Source: CAZAPG01 sp964486935 (GTDB taxonomy: Bacteria; Chloroflexota; Anaerolineae; 4572-78; J111). From it: DNA of 64,000 nucleotides. The translations under genes were made by a program, and so were the position numbers. Below, piece by piece: positions 7,547 to 15,264 of this stretch (position 1 is its first letter; the number at the start of each line of letters is the position of its first letter). The stretch spans positions 248,001-312,000 of the forward strand of contig CAZAPG010000002.1 of NCBI GenBank assembly GCA_964486935.1, written 5' to 3'. The notes under the pieces are model-generated. The model was not told the origin of the DNA. It did not search any database and saw only the letters and a list, made by a program, of their open reading frames with translations.

Positions 7547-9805
7547 GTGGAACCAACGCTTGCCGCGCCCGGCGCGGAACTTATTGCGATATTGTCCACC
7601 CTCAACAAAATCAGCGCCAGCATCAACCGGCTGGGCATGGGGGTCGATTTGAACGCCACCCTCACCCTGATTGCCAGGGGGGCCGTCCAGGCTGTGGCCG
7701 CCGGAACCGCCTCGTCAACGCCGCCCGAGGCGCGGGCAGAAGCCGCGGCCTCGGCGGTTATCTGGATTTACGACGAGGTTCGGCAGGAGTTTGATGTCAA
7801 CTCTCGCGTTTCTGCCGGCGAACCGGACGGGGCCTCGTTTGACGACTTTCCCCGGCCCGGCGGCCTGGGGCGCGAGGCCGCGCGCCTGCGCCGCCGCATC
7901 CTCTCTTACCAAAGCGGCGCGCCCGATATCCACCCGCTCAAGCAAGAGGCCGGGGCGCGCTCGCTGGTTTGCTGCCCGCTCATTGTCAATCAAGAGGTGG
8001 TCGGCGTGCTGTACGTTTACCGCTGCGATGCGCGTCGTTTTAATGAAATTGAACTGCTCATTCTGGATAATTTTGTGCAACTGGCGGCCGTGGCCATCTA
8101 TCACGGGCGGCAGGTGGGCGGGCTGACCCGCGCCCTGGCCCGCAAAGTGCGCGAGAACGACAAGCTGCGCCGGGCCTCGGAGTTGATTAGCAGCCGCACC
8201 AATCTGGAAGAGACATTGCAGGAAATTCTCTCCATTGGGCTGGATTTGACCGCCGCCCAGTACGGCAGCTTTGAGTTGTACGACAAAAAACAAAAGTTGC
8301 TGGTTACTAAAGCGCTGGCCGGCAGCAAAGCCCGCCCCGCCGACGAGCCGCCGTTGCCCGTTAACGAACAGAGCATTGTCGGCTGGGTGGCGGCGCGGCG
8401 GCAATCGCTGCGGATTGGCAATTTGCAGAACCCGCAGTGGCAGGCCATCTACCAACCCCTGCCGCTCGACCGCGAAATGCGCTCCGAACTGGCCGTGCCG
8501 CTCGTCGGCGCGGGTGGCGGGTTAGAGGGCGTCCTTAATATAGAAAGCCCCCAGCCCGACGCCTTTTCCGAAGAGGATCAATTTTTGCTGGAGGCGCTGG
8601 CTACCCAGGCCGTCATCGCCATCCAGGAGATTCGGCTGCTGGACACCATCCAGGAGGTGGCGCAAATGTTGCTAACCGCGCCCGTGGATGACCTGCTCAA
8701 ACACATTCTTGAGCGGGCCTGCGAGTTGATTAACGTATCGGCAGGTTACATCTGGCAGGTGGTTGGGGCCGACACGCTGGTGCTGCGCCAATCCACCGAA
8801 GCCCAACACCGCGAGGACAGGCTGCCGTTGAGCCGGAGTTTTACCGGCAAGGCCATTAAACTGCGCCAGCCCATTCCCATTGATGATGTGCGGATTCACC
8901 CCGATTTTCAAAACACCCAACTGGCTGTTGAAAAAGGTTGGGTCTCGGCCATTGTTGTGCCCCTGCTGGCGCCCAATAATGATGACCGGCCGGTAGGCAG
9001 TTTTAGCCTGTACGCCACCCAGTTGCGCGATTTTTCGGACTGGGACAAAAAATTGCTGACCTGTCTGGCCAACCACGCCGCCGTAGCCATCCACGACGCC
9101 GAGCAGTTGGAGCAACTCAAAAAAACGCAGGAGCAGCGAGCCATCGCTGAAACCTTTGCCGCCGTAGGCGATGTTGGGGCCAATTTGCTGCACCAATTGA
9201 ACAACAAGTTCGGGGCCATTTCGGTGCGGGTGCAGGGCATCGAAGATAAATGCGCCGGAGCGCTTGAAAGCTGGCCCTACCTGGCCGAAAACCTGCAAGA
9301 AATTGCCCGGAGCGCCCGCCAGGCCATGGCCATTGTGCGCGATTCGATGGCCCATTTGCAGCCGGCCAAACCCCAGCCGGTTGAGGCGCTACCCTGCGTA
9401 GAGCGCGCCCTGGAGCGGGCCGCGCCCGCCGCCGCCGTTCAAATTAAAATGGGCGACCTGCGCCGCCTGCCCCGCGTGCTGGCCGGCGAGCGTCAACTTG
9501 AGATGGTTTTTTACAACCTGTTTGATAATGCGCTCAAGGCAATGGGGCCGCGGGGAGAAATATCTATTGACGGTGATTGGCGCGGCGATGAAGTGGCCTT
9601 TACCGTGGCCGATACCGGGCCAGGCATTCCGCCCGACAAGCAGCCCCGCATTTTTGAATTTGCCGCCGCCGGCCATCGTTTGGGCTTTGGGCTGTGGTGG
9701 GTTAAAACCTTTGTTGAGCGTTTTGGGGGCCGGGTGGCGGTGCAGACTGAGCCGGGGCGGGGCAGTACCTTTACGGTCTGGCTCCCGGCCGAGAGGGGGC
9801 GCTAG
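7547..9805 (+). CDS. Multi-GAF sensor histidine kinase
   Basis: A 752-residue soluble sensor kinase without transmembrane segments. Three GAF-like domains lie in tandem (roughly residues 15-195, 210-365 and 370-520). A phospho-acceptor helix follows with His549 in LLHQLNNKF, then an HATPase with N box YNLFDNALKAM, G1 box VADTGPGIPP and G2 box GFGLWWVKTF. The start is GTG at 7547, with AGGA about 8 bases upstream. The gene overlaps the response regulator by one base, so the two form a cognate pair. The signal is unknown; GAF domains usually sense small molecules or redox state. Confidence 0.88.
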   Translation: MEPTLAAPGAELIAILSTLNKISASINRLGMGVDLNATLTLIARGAVQAVAAGTASSTPPEARAEAAASAVIWIYDEVRQEFDVNSRVSAGEPDGASFDDFPRPGGLGREAARLRRRILSYQSGAPDIHPLKQEAGARSLVCCPLIVNQEVVGVLYVYRCDARRFNEIELLILDNFVQLAAVAIYHGRQVGGLTRALARKVRENDKLRRASELISSRTNLEETLQEILSIGLDLTAAQYGSFELYDKKQKLLVTKALAGSKARPADEPPLPVNEQSIVGWVAARRQSLRIGNLQNPQWQAIYQPLPLDREMRSELAVPLVGAGGGLEGVLNIESPQPDAFSEEDQFLLEALATQAVIAIQEIRLLDTIQEVAQMLLTAPVDDLLKHILERACELINVSAGYIWQVVGADTLVLRQSTEAQHREDRLPLSRSFTGKAIKLRQPIPIDDVRIHPDFQNTQLAVEKGWVSAIVVPLLAPNNDDRPVGSFSLYATQLRDFSDWDKKLLTCLANHAAVAIHDAEQLEQLKKTQEQRAIAETFAAVGDVGANLLHQLNNKFGAISVRVQGIEDKCAGALESWPYLAENLQEIARSARQAMAIVRDSMAHLQPAKPQPVEALPCVERALERAAPAAAVQIKMGDLRRLPRVLAGERQLEMVFYNLFDNALKAMGPRGEISIDGDWRGDEVAFTVADTGPGIPPDKQPRIFEFAAAGHRLGFGLWWVKTFVERFGGRVAVQTEPGRGSTFTVWLPAERGR

Positions 9806-10389
9806 TGCCGGAGCAATTTATTTTAGTAGTAGAAGATGCGCCGGATTGGCAGAAATTGCTGGCCGAAATTGCCGGCGATGCCGGTTTTTGCCCCACTATA
9901 ATTTCTACTTACAATGAAGCCGTAGCCGCCTTGCGCAAACAACCCTTCGCCCTGGCTATTGTGGATATTTCGCTCTCTTTTGACGACCATTTGCATCGCG
10001 GCGGGGTAGAAGTGCTGCGCCACATTGCCAAAATGCCAACCCGGCTGCCGGCCATTGTGATTACCGGCTACGCCACCCTGGAGCTGGCGATTGAAACCCT
10101 GGCCGAACTGGACGCCGTCCACTTCTTCCGCAAAGATGATTTTGACCGCCGCGAGTTTATCCGGGTTGTAAAACAAGAGGCCCTTCCCCCCGATGGCATG
10201 CAAACCCTGAGCGAGCGCGAGTGGCAGGTGCTGCGGCTGATGAGCGAAGGCAAAACCAACCACCAAATTGCCGCAGAACTGGTGGTGAGCGTCAATACCA
10301 TTAAAAAGCACGCGCAGAGTATCTTTACCAAATTAAATGTAAACTCTCGCGCGGCGGCAGTAGCCAGAGCCTTTAAACAGGAATGGTAA
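9805..10389 (+). CDS. NarL/FixJ-type response regulator
   Basis: A 194-residue regulator. The receiver domain has the acidic pair in VVEDAP and the probable phospho-acceptor Asp54 in AIVDISLSF. The C-terminal LuxR-type helix-turn-helix runs from LSEREWQVLRLM through TIKKHAQSIFTKLNV (about 138-190). It begins with GTG at 9805, overlapping the kinase stop codon, so it is translationally coupled and is the likely partner of that kinase. It lies immediately before the ferredoxin-fused oxidoreductase, a plausible target or co-transcribed gene. Confidence 0.88.
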   Translation: MPEQFILVVEDAPDWQKLLAEIAGDAGFCPTIISTYNEAVAALRKQPFALAIVDISLSFDDHLHRGGVEVLRHIAKMPTRLPAIVITGYATLELAIETLAELDAVHFFRKDDFDRREFIRVVKQEALPPDGMQTLSEREWQVLRLMSEGKTNHQIAAELVVSVNTIKKHAQSIFTKLNVNSRAAAVARAFKQEW

Positions 10390-10390
10390 A

Positions 10391-11896
10391 ATGCAACTAA
10401 TTCAAGAAAAATGCACCGGCTGTGGTTACTGCGTGCTGGTTTGCCCCTACGACGCGCTCAAAAGTAACGGCTGGGCCGAAGTCATCCCCCAAAATTGCAC
10501 CGATTGTAACCTGTGCCTTTACGCCTGCCCCAGCGATTGCTTTGTGCCGGAGGTGCCGCCAAAGCCCTACACCCCCCGAATCAAAGCCGAATACGATGCG
10601 GTTATCATTGGCAGCGGCATCGGGGGGTTGATGGCGGGCGCGGCGCTGGCCAAAGCCGGGCAGCGCGTGGCTGTCTTTGAAAAACTGGGCTTCCCCGGCG
10701 GGCGCTACACCGAAATCGACTACAAGGGCGCGGCAGTCACCACCGGCGCGTGGACCAACCTTGGCCCCAACAGCCATATTGGCCGCTTTCTGGCCGAGAT
10801 GGGGATTGACCTGCCCTATGTGTCGCTGGCGGATGTTGGCCTGACCGAGCAATATACCCTTCGCTTTCCCGATGGCCGCTATTACCACAGCCTGTTTGAC
10901 ATGCTGACGCCCCAGGCCCGCAAAGCCTGGCTCAAAGCCGTTATCACCGGCCGGCAGTTGCTGGAGCAAACGGCCAATTACCAATTACAAATTACCAATT
11001 ACCACTCCTTAAATAATGTCTCCGCCGCCGATTATATGGCCGAGTTTAGCGATGACCCCGACCTGCTGGCCGCTGTGAACGCTATCGCCGCTACGGCTTC
11101 GGGCCTGAATAGCCGGGCCATGCCGGCCAGCGAGTACATTCAGATTACGCTGGATGGCCGGGAGGCGGGGCGGGAATTTGCCATGCCCGTGGGCGGGGTG
11201 CGGGCCATTATCAGGGCGCTGACCAGAGCGTTACGGCAGGCCGGCGGAGAGCTGTTTGTGCGCTCGCCGGTAGCCCAAATTCTGATAGAAGGCGGCGCAG
11301 CGGTGGGGGTCAAACTGGAAGATGGCCGGACGGCCCGCAGCCGGGTGGTGCTGCACAACGGCGGGCCGGGCGCGTTTGTCAAACTGGCCGGGGGCGACAA
11401 TTTGCCGCCGGCCTACCTGGAGCGATTGGCCGGGCTGAAGGGGGTAGAGTGCGCAGCGCTCTTTTGCGCTACCCGCCAGCCGCTGTTCTCCGACGCCCCT
11501 ATTACCATGACGCCCAACTGCCGCCGGGTGGTGGGTATCTTCTCGCCTACGGTGCTGGACCCCGGCGTGTCGAAAAACGGGCTACATCTGTTCGATGCCT
11601 TTTTCCCCACCTACAGCGATGACCGCGCCGCCGAGTTGGAACTGGCCCTGGCCGACCTGCGCGACCTGTTCCCTGATTTTGACCGGCTGGTGGAATGGCG
11701 CGTGCCAATGTTCTTTACCGGCGCCTGGCCCGGCACCGAAAGCGGCCAGACTTTTGGGCAAACCGGCGACAATCGGCTGGACCCGGTTACGCCCATTAAA
11801 AATTGTTTTTTGGTGGGGATGGACGTGAAAGGCTCCGGCGTGGCCGGCGATTTGATTCCGCTGGGGGTGCGCCGGCTGTTGCAATACCTGAAGTGA
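10391..11896 (+). CDS. Ferredoxin-fused FAD oxidoreductase (phytoene-desaturase-like)
   Basis: A 501-residue fusion. Residues 1-55 hold two 4Fe-4S motifs (Cys 8, 11, 14, 18 and Cys 36, 39, 42, 46). From about residue 68 a flavin amine oxidase/phytoene-desaturase-like domain follows, with the FAD loop VIIGSGIGGLMAG, and it ends in GVRRLLQYLK. The clusters probably pass electrons to or from FAD. It directly follows the response regulator with one base between. Residues about 195-207 (ANYQLQITNYHSL) are encoded by a short intergenic-type repeat. The substrate is unknown; a carotenoid or other polyene is a family-based guess. Confidence 0.8.
   Translation: MQLIQEKCTGCGYCVLVCPYDALKSNGWAEVIPQNCTDCNLCLYACPSDCFVPEVPPKPYTPRIKAEYDAVIIGSGIGGLMAGAALAKAGQRVAVFEKLGFPGGRYTEIDYKGAAVTTGAWTNLGPNSHIGRFLAEMGIDLPYVSLADVGLTEQYTLRFPDGRYYHSLFDMLTPQARKAWLKAVITGRQLLEQTANYQLQITNYHSLNNVSAADYMAEFSDDPDLLAAVNAIAATASGLNSRAMPASEYIQITLDGREAGREFAMPVGGVRAIIRALTRALRQAGGELFVRSPVAQILIEGGAAVGVKLEDGRTARSRVVLHNGGPGAFVKLAGGDNLPPAYLERLAGLKGVECAALFCATRQPLFSDAPITMTPNCRRVVGIFSPTVLDPGVSKNGLHLFDAFFPTYSDDRAAELELALADLRDLFPDFDRLVEWRVPMFFTGAWPGTESGQTFGQTGDNRLDPVTPIKNCFLVGMDVKGSGVAGDLIPLGVRRLLQYLK
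10975..11002. repeat. AATTACCAATTAC repeat inside a coding sequence
   Basis: Tandem copies of AATTACCAATTAC-type units lie in frame within the FAD oxidoreductase gene. The same words occur between genes near 25911, 44561, 53870 and 59896. Here they add about nine codons without a stop or frameshift. Confidence 0.7.
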
Positions 11897-11904
11897 AATA
11901 AAAT

Positions 11905-11935
11905 AACAAAGCCCTTCGGGGAGAAGGGCTTTGTT
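11905..11935. terminator. Bidirectional rho-independent terminator
   Basis: A perfect 13-bp stem (AACAAAGCCCTTC with GAAGGGCTTTGTT) and a 5-base loop, lying 8 bases after the oxidoreductase stop. The stem ends in A-rich and T-rich runs on both sides, so it can end transcription from the kinase operon and from the converging ribonuclease gene. The remaining 160 bases before 12099 contain only weak palindromes. Confidence 0.85.
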
Positions 11936-12098
11936 TAAGAGAGGAGGCAAGGGGTCTCTTATAGATAATTTTTGTGGGCGGCGGGTTCGCTCTGGAACCC
12001 TCTGCACAACCCAACTTTGTGTGTTATTGTGTTGGCCCCGCCATCTCGTTTCTGGCTATAATATACCAAAATCAATTTTGGTTTGATAGTGACAAATG

Positions 12099-13946
12099 TC
12101 ACAAGTTTTTTATGACATTTACCCGCCCGGCCACCTGAAAATAAGCCTCCAGTTCCGGCAATTGCACCTGCTTGAGCGCCAGCGAAATGACGCTGTCGAG
12201 GGGCAAATCCTCGCGCAAATGCAGCCGGGTCTCCAGGTCCAGGTCAGGAATCAGCACCGTTCCGCGCAGGTTGCGTTTATCCACCAGCACCCCCTGGCCG
12301 CGCCAGTTAGGGTGGCGCATTAAATAGACCAGCGTCCAATGTTTATTGGATAGCCGCTCGGCCTGGCGCGCGCTGCCGGATACGGCTTCGGCGGCGCCAA
12401 CGCGCTCCAGCACTTCGGCGGCGCTTAATACACCTTGCCCTCGCAGGTGCGCCCGGAGCTGCTGGTGAGCCACCAAATCGGCGTAGCGCCGCAGGGGGCT
12501 GGTGGCCTGGGTGTAAATATCAAGCCCCAGCCCGGCGTGGGGCGTGGGCACGCTGCTTACCTGGCTGCGTTTAAACGTTTTGCGGCGGGCAAACATTCCG
12601 GCCATCGTGTCGGGAAAGTCATTCTCATCCGGCGGCTCCTGGCTGGTGAAGGTAAAGGGAATGTTGTGACGGACAGCGTAGTTGGCAATAACCTGGCCGG
12701 CCATCAGCATTGCCTCGCGCACCAGGTTGCGGCTTTTTAGCGGGGGCAATGGGCGGATAATGATTTCATCATCAACCACGCGCACCTTCACTTCCGGTAG
12801 TTCAATCAAGGCCGCGCCGTTGGCCTCGCGCCGCTGTTGAAATTTTTGGGCCAGGCGGTACAGGTCGGCAAAAGGCGATTCAGCCAGCCGGGTTTCAACG
12901 TCTTCATAACTCAGCCGCTGGACCCGTACCCAACTGAGCGCAATTTCAAGATTGATTACTTCGACGTCATCATTTAAATCCAGCCCAAACGAGAGCGCGG
13001 GCGAGGTATTGGTCAGGCCGAGCGCCAGCATTTGGGTGGCGCGGTGGGGCAGCATGGGCGCGGTGCCTTCCGGCAGGTAAAGGTTGGCCCCCCGGCCGCG
13101 CGCTTCGATATCGGCCGGGCTGCCGGGTTGAATGAGCGCGGCCACATCGGCAATATGCACCCACAGGCGGTGGCCGTCCAGGCTGAGGGCGTCGTCGGGG
13201 TCGCTGCTGCCCTCGTCGTCGATGGCAAAAGCGGGCAGGTGAGTCAGGTCCAGCCGCAACTCGTCGGGCAGGCCGGGCAAGTCAAGCTCTGGCGCGCCGG
13301 TAGGGACACTCAGGCGAATCGGGTAAGGGTTGAAGGTAGGCGGCCAGTAACCCAACTCCAGCAGCAGGGCGTGAGCATTTTCCCGGCTTTCGGCGCGGCC
13401 CAACTCGCGCAGCACGCGGCTTTTATCGCGTCGCTCCAGGGCCAAATCTTCTACCTCGCGCAAAAACGGTTCATCGGCGGCTTCTATCTGGCCGGTGCGG
13501 GCGCGCTCTAAAAATTCGCTCCAGGCTTGCTCTTCGGCGGCTTTGGCGGCTCTGGCGGCCCGGGTTTGGGCTACTTCAGCGGCGGTGCAGGCGGTAACTT
13601 CTTCGGGCGTCCCTTTGAAATAGAGGCCGTCGTCTACCAACTGCCAGGCAGCCCAGGCAGTAACGGGGGTGAACTCCTCGTAAATCAGTTCGGCCAGCTC
13701 GGCCAAACTGGTTTGGCTCCCGGCCAGCAGCTCCCAGGCCATTGTCACTTCTCCCTGCCGGGGCTGGAGGTCGCTTAAACGGTTGAGCGGGCCGGGGTGC
13801 AGCAGGGTGATATCTTTGGGCCGAACCTTGAGCGCGTTGCCATCTTCAAGCTCAATTTCCAGCTTGTCGCCCACCTGCTTGACCAGGGCCGGGCGGTTTT
13901 TGTAAAGCGCAAGACTATGCGGGCGGGGGGATGACTTTAAGGTCAA
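12099..13946 (-). CDS. RNB-domain 3'-5' exoribonuclease (RNase II/R family)
   Basis: A 615-residue exoribonuclease. The N-terminal part resembles the short SH3-like and helical region seen in cyanobacterial-type RNase II relatives. The RNB domain (about 240-560) has the acidic catalytic block FAIDDEGSSDPDDA and the HIADVAALI and PHRATQMLALG signatures. No long S1 tail is evident, so it is shorter than E. coli RNase R. The start is TTG at 13944-13946, with AAAGGAG 7 bases upstream. It should degrade RNA 3' to 5' hydrolytically. Confidence 0.85.
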   Translation of the reverse strand: MTLKSSPRPHSLALYKNRPALVKQVGDKLEIELEDGNALKVRPKDITLLHPGPLNRLSDLQPRQGEVTMAWELLAGSQTSLAELAELIYEEFTPVTAWAAWQLVDDGLYFKGTPEEVTACTAAEVAQTRAARAAKAAEEQAWSEFLERARTGQIEAADEPFLREVEDLALERRDKSRVLRELGRAESRENAHALLLELGYWPPTFNPYPIRLSVPTGAPELDLPGLPDELRLDLTHLPAFAIDDEGSSDPDDALSLDGHRLWVHIADVAALIQPGSPADIEARGRGANLYLPEGTAPMLPHRATQMLALGLTNTSPALSFGLDLNDDVEVINLEIALSWVRVQRLSYEDVETRLAESPFADLYRLAQKFQQRREANGAALIELPEVKVRVVDDEIIIRPLPPLKSRNLVREAMLMAGQVIANYAVRHNIPFTFTSQEPPDENDFPDTMAGMFARRKTFKRSQVSSVPTPHAGLGLDIYTQATSPLRRYADLVAHQQLRAHLRGQGVLSAAEVLERVGAAEAVSGSARQAERLSNKHWTLVYLMRHPNWRGQGVLVDKRNLRGTVLIPDLDLETRLHLREDLPLDSVISLALKQVQLPELEAYFQVAGRVNVIKNL

Positions 13947-13985
13947 TAAAATCTCCTTTGCAAAATTGCAGTCAGGCGGCGTCGG

Positions 13986-14014
13986 TTGTAAGATGCGTGT
14001 GGGCCTATTATACT
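13986..14014 (+). promoter_or_regulatory. Promoter of the URO-D-like gene
   Basis: TTGTAA at 13986-13991 and TATACT at 14009-14014 with a 17-bp spacer, about 50 bp ahead of the start codon at 14067. Its -10 element overlaps the -10 of the opposite promoter for the ribonuclease gene. Confidence 0.6.
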
Positions 14015-14035
14015 ACTTTTACGTCTTGTTGCCAG
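14007..14035 (-). promoter_or_regulatory. Promoter of the ribonuclease gene
   Basis: On the minus strand, CTGGCA (14030-14035) and TATAAT (14007-14012) are 17 bp apart, about 60 bp upstream of the TTG start. The -10 shares four bases with the plus-strand -10, making a compact bidirectional promoter. Confidence 0.55.
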
Positions 14036-14066
14036 CGGTTAAAATTATCGTTTTGAGGAAAAAGAA

Positions 14067-15254
14067 ATGTCCGAAACTACCCTGACTCCTCGCCAGCGCG
14101 TCAATATGGCGCTGGACCATCAAGAGCCGGACCGGGTGCCGGTTGACTTTTTGGCTACGCCCGAAGTGTGGCACAAACTGGTTGAGCATTTGCAGCCCGA
14201 CCCATTGGGCGTGGGCCAGTCTGATTATGTGGACCCCACCTGGGAGGCCATTTTGCGCCATTTTGAAATTGACTGCCGCCTCTTTTCTTATGACCAGTTT
14301 TGCAGCCCGCCCGATTCTATTCTGTACCCCGGCGCAAAGGTAGAGTGGTGGGACGTGCTGACCCGCTCTACGCCCAACCGCATGTGGCGGCAGCAGTTGC
14401 CCAATGGCGCCCTGTACGATATTTGGGGGAGGCCCATCAACATTGTGCACCACGCCACCGGCGCGTACGAGGAGGCTGCCGGCTGGGCCTTGCAGAGCGC
14501 CACCTCGGTGGAAGAGTTGAAACATCATCCCTGGCCGGAGCCGGACTGGTGGGATTTTAGCCCGCTGCCCCAGGCCATCCGGTGGCTTGATAGCCACCAG
14601 GAGTACAATATCCGCTACCGGATTGGCTCGGTGTTTGAGAGCGCCTGGCAACTGCGCGGCATGCAGGAGTTTTTAATGGATTTGGCCTTGACCCCGGAAA
14701 TTCCCAAATACATTATGGACCGGCTGACCGAAATTCATCTGGAAAACACCCGCCGGGTGCTCAATTTGGCGGGCGACCGGCTGGATATGGTCTATTTTTA
14801 CGATGACGTAGCCACCCAAAACTCGCTGATGATCTCGCCCGATATGTACGAGAAGCTGGTCAAACCGTGCCACCTTAAGCTCATCGAACTGGCTAAATCT
14901 TACGGCAAGCGGGTCATGTACCACTGCGATGGGGCCATCTATCCCCTCATCCCGGAATTGATTGAGTTGGGCATCGACCTGCTCAACCCCATTCAACCCG
15001 ACGCCAAAAATATGGAGTCGCTGCGGCTAAAGCAGGAATTTGGCGACCGGCTCAGTTTTCACGGCGGCATCGACATTATCAAAACCCTGCCGCGCGGTAC
15101 CACTAAGGATGTAAGGCAAGAGGTCAAAGAGCGGGTGCAGGTGTTAGGCCAGGGCGGCGGCTATATTCTGGCCAGCTCGCACCACATTCAGCCCGATACG
15201 CCGGTTGAAAACGTGCTGGCCATGTACGAGGTTTCGCTGCGTTACCGCAATTGA
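14067..15254 (+). CDS. Uroporphyrinogen-decarboxylase-like methyltransferase
   Basis: A 395-residue protein of the URO-D/MtaA superfamily. It starts MSETTLTPRQRVNMALDH with PDRVPVDF and contains YHCDGAIYPLIPELIELG and LSFHGGIDI, typical of the corrinoid-linked methyltransferase branch rather than haem-pathway HemE. It probably moves a methyl group to or from a corrinoid protein or demethylates a methoxylated or methylated compound. GAGGAAAAAG precedes the ATG. Ten bases separate it from the PEP carboxylase gene. The MttB homologue at 19.6-21.2 kb could be a functional partner, but no corrinoid protein is visible in the window. Confidence 0.75.
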   Translation: MSETTLTPRQRVNMALDHQEPDRVPVDFLATPEVWHKLVEHLQPDPLGVGQSDYVDPTWEAILRHFEIDCRLFSYDQFCSPPDSILYPGAKVEWWDVLTRSTPNRMWRQQLPNGALYDIWGRPINIVHHATGAYEEAAGWALQSATSVEELKHHPWPEPDWWDFSPLPQAIRWLDSHQEYNIRYRIGSVFESAWQLRGMQEFLMDLALTPEIPKYIMDRLTEIHLENTRRVLNLAGDRLDMVYFYDDVATQNSLMISPDMYEKLVKPCHLKLIELAKSYGKRVMYHCDGAIYPLIPELIELGIDLLNPIQPDAKNMESLRLKQEFGDRLSFHGGIDIIKTLPRGTTKDVRQEVKERVQVLGQGGGYILASSHHIQPDTPVENVLAMYEVSLRYRN

Positions 15255-15264
15255 AAGAGCGCCA

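Noticed and set aside
10975..11002. CRISPR-like short tandem repeats.
   Set aside because: Units are adjacent without unique spacers and lie in frame within a gene; no cas gene is present anywhere in the window.
12089..12102. GTGACAAATGTCAC, which fits the CRP-type core GTGA-N6-TCAC.
   Set aside because: It lies over the end of the ribonuclease gene, between two converging transcripts, with no promoter to regulate; taken as chance or as a weak terminator stem.
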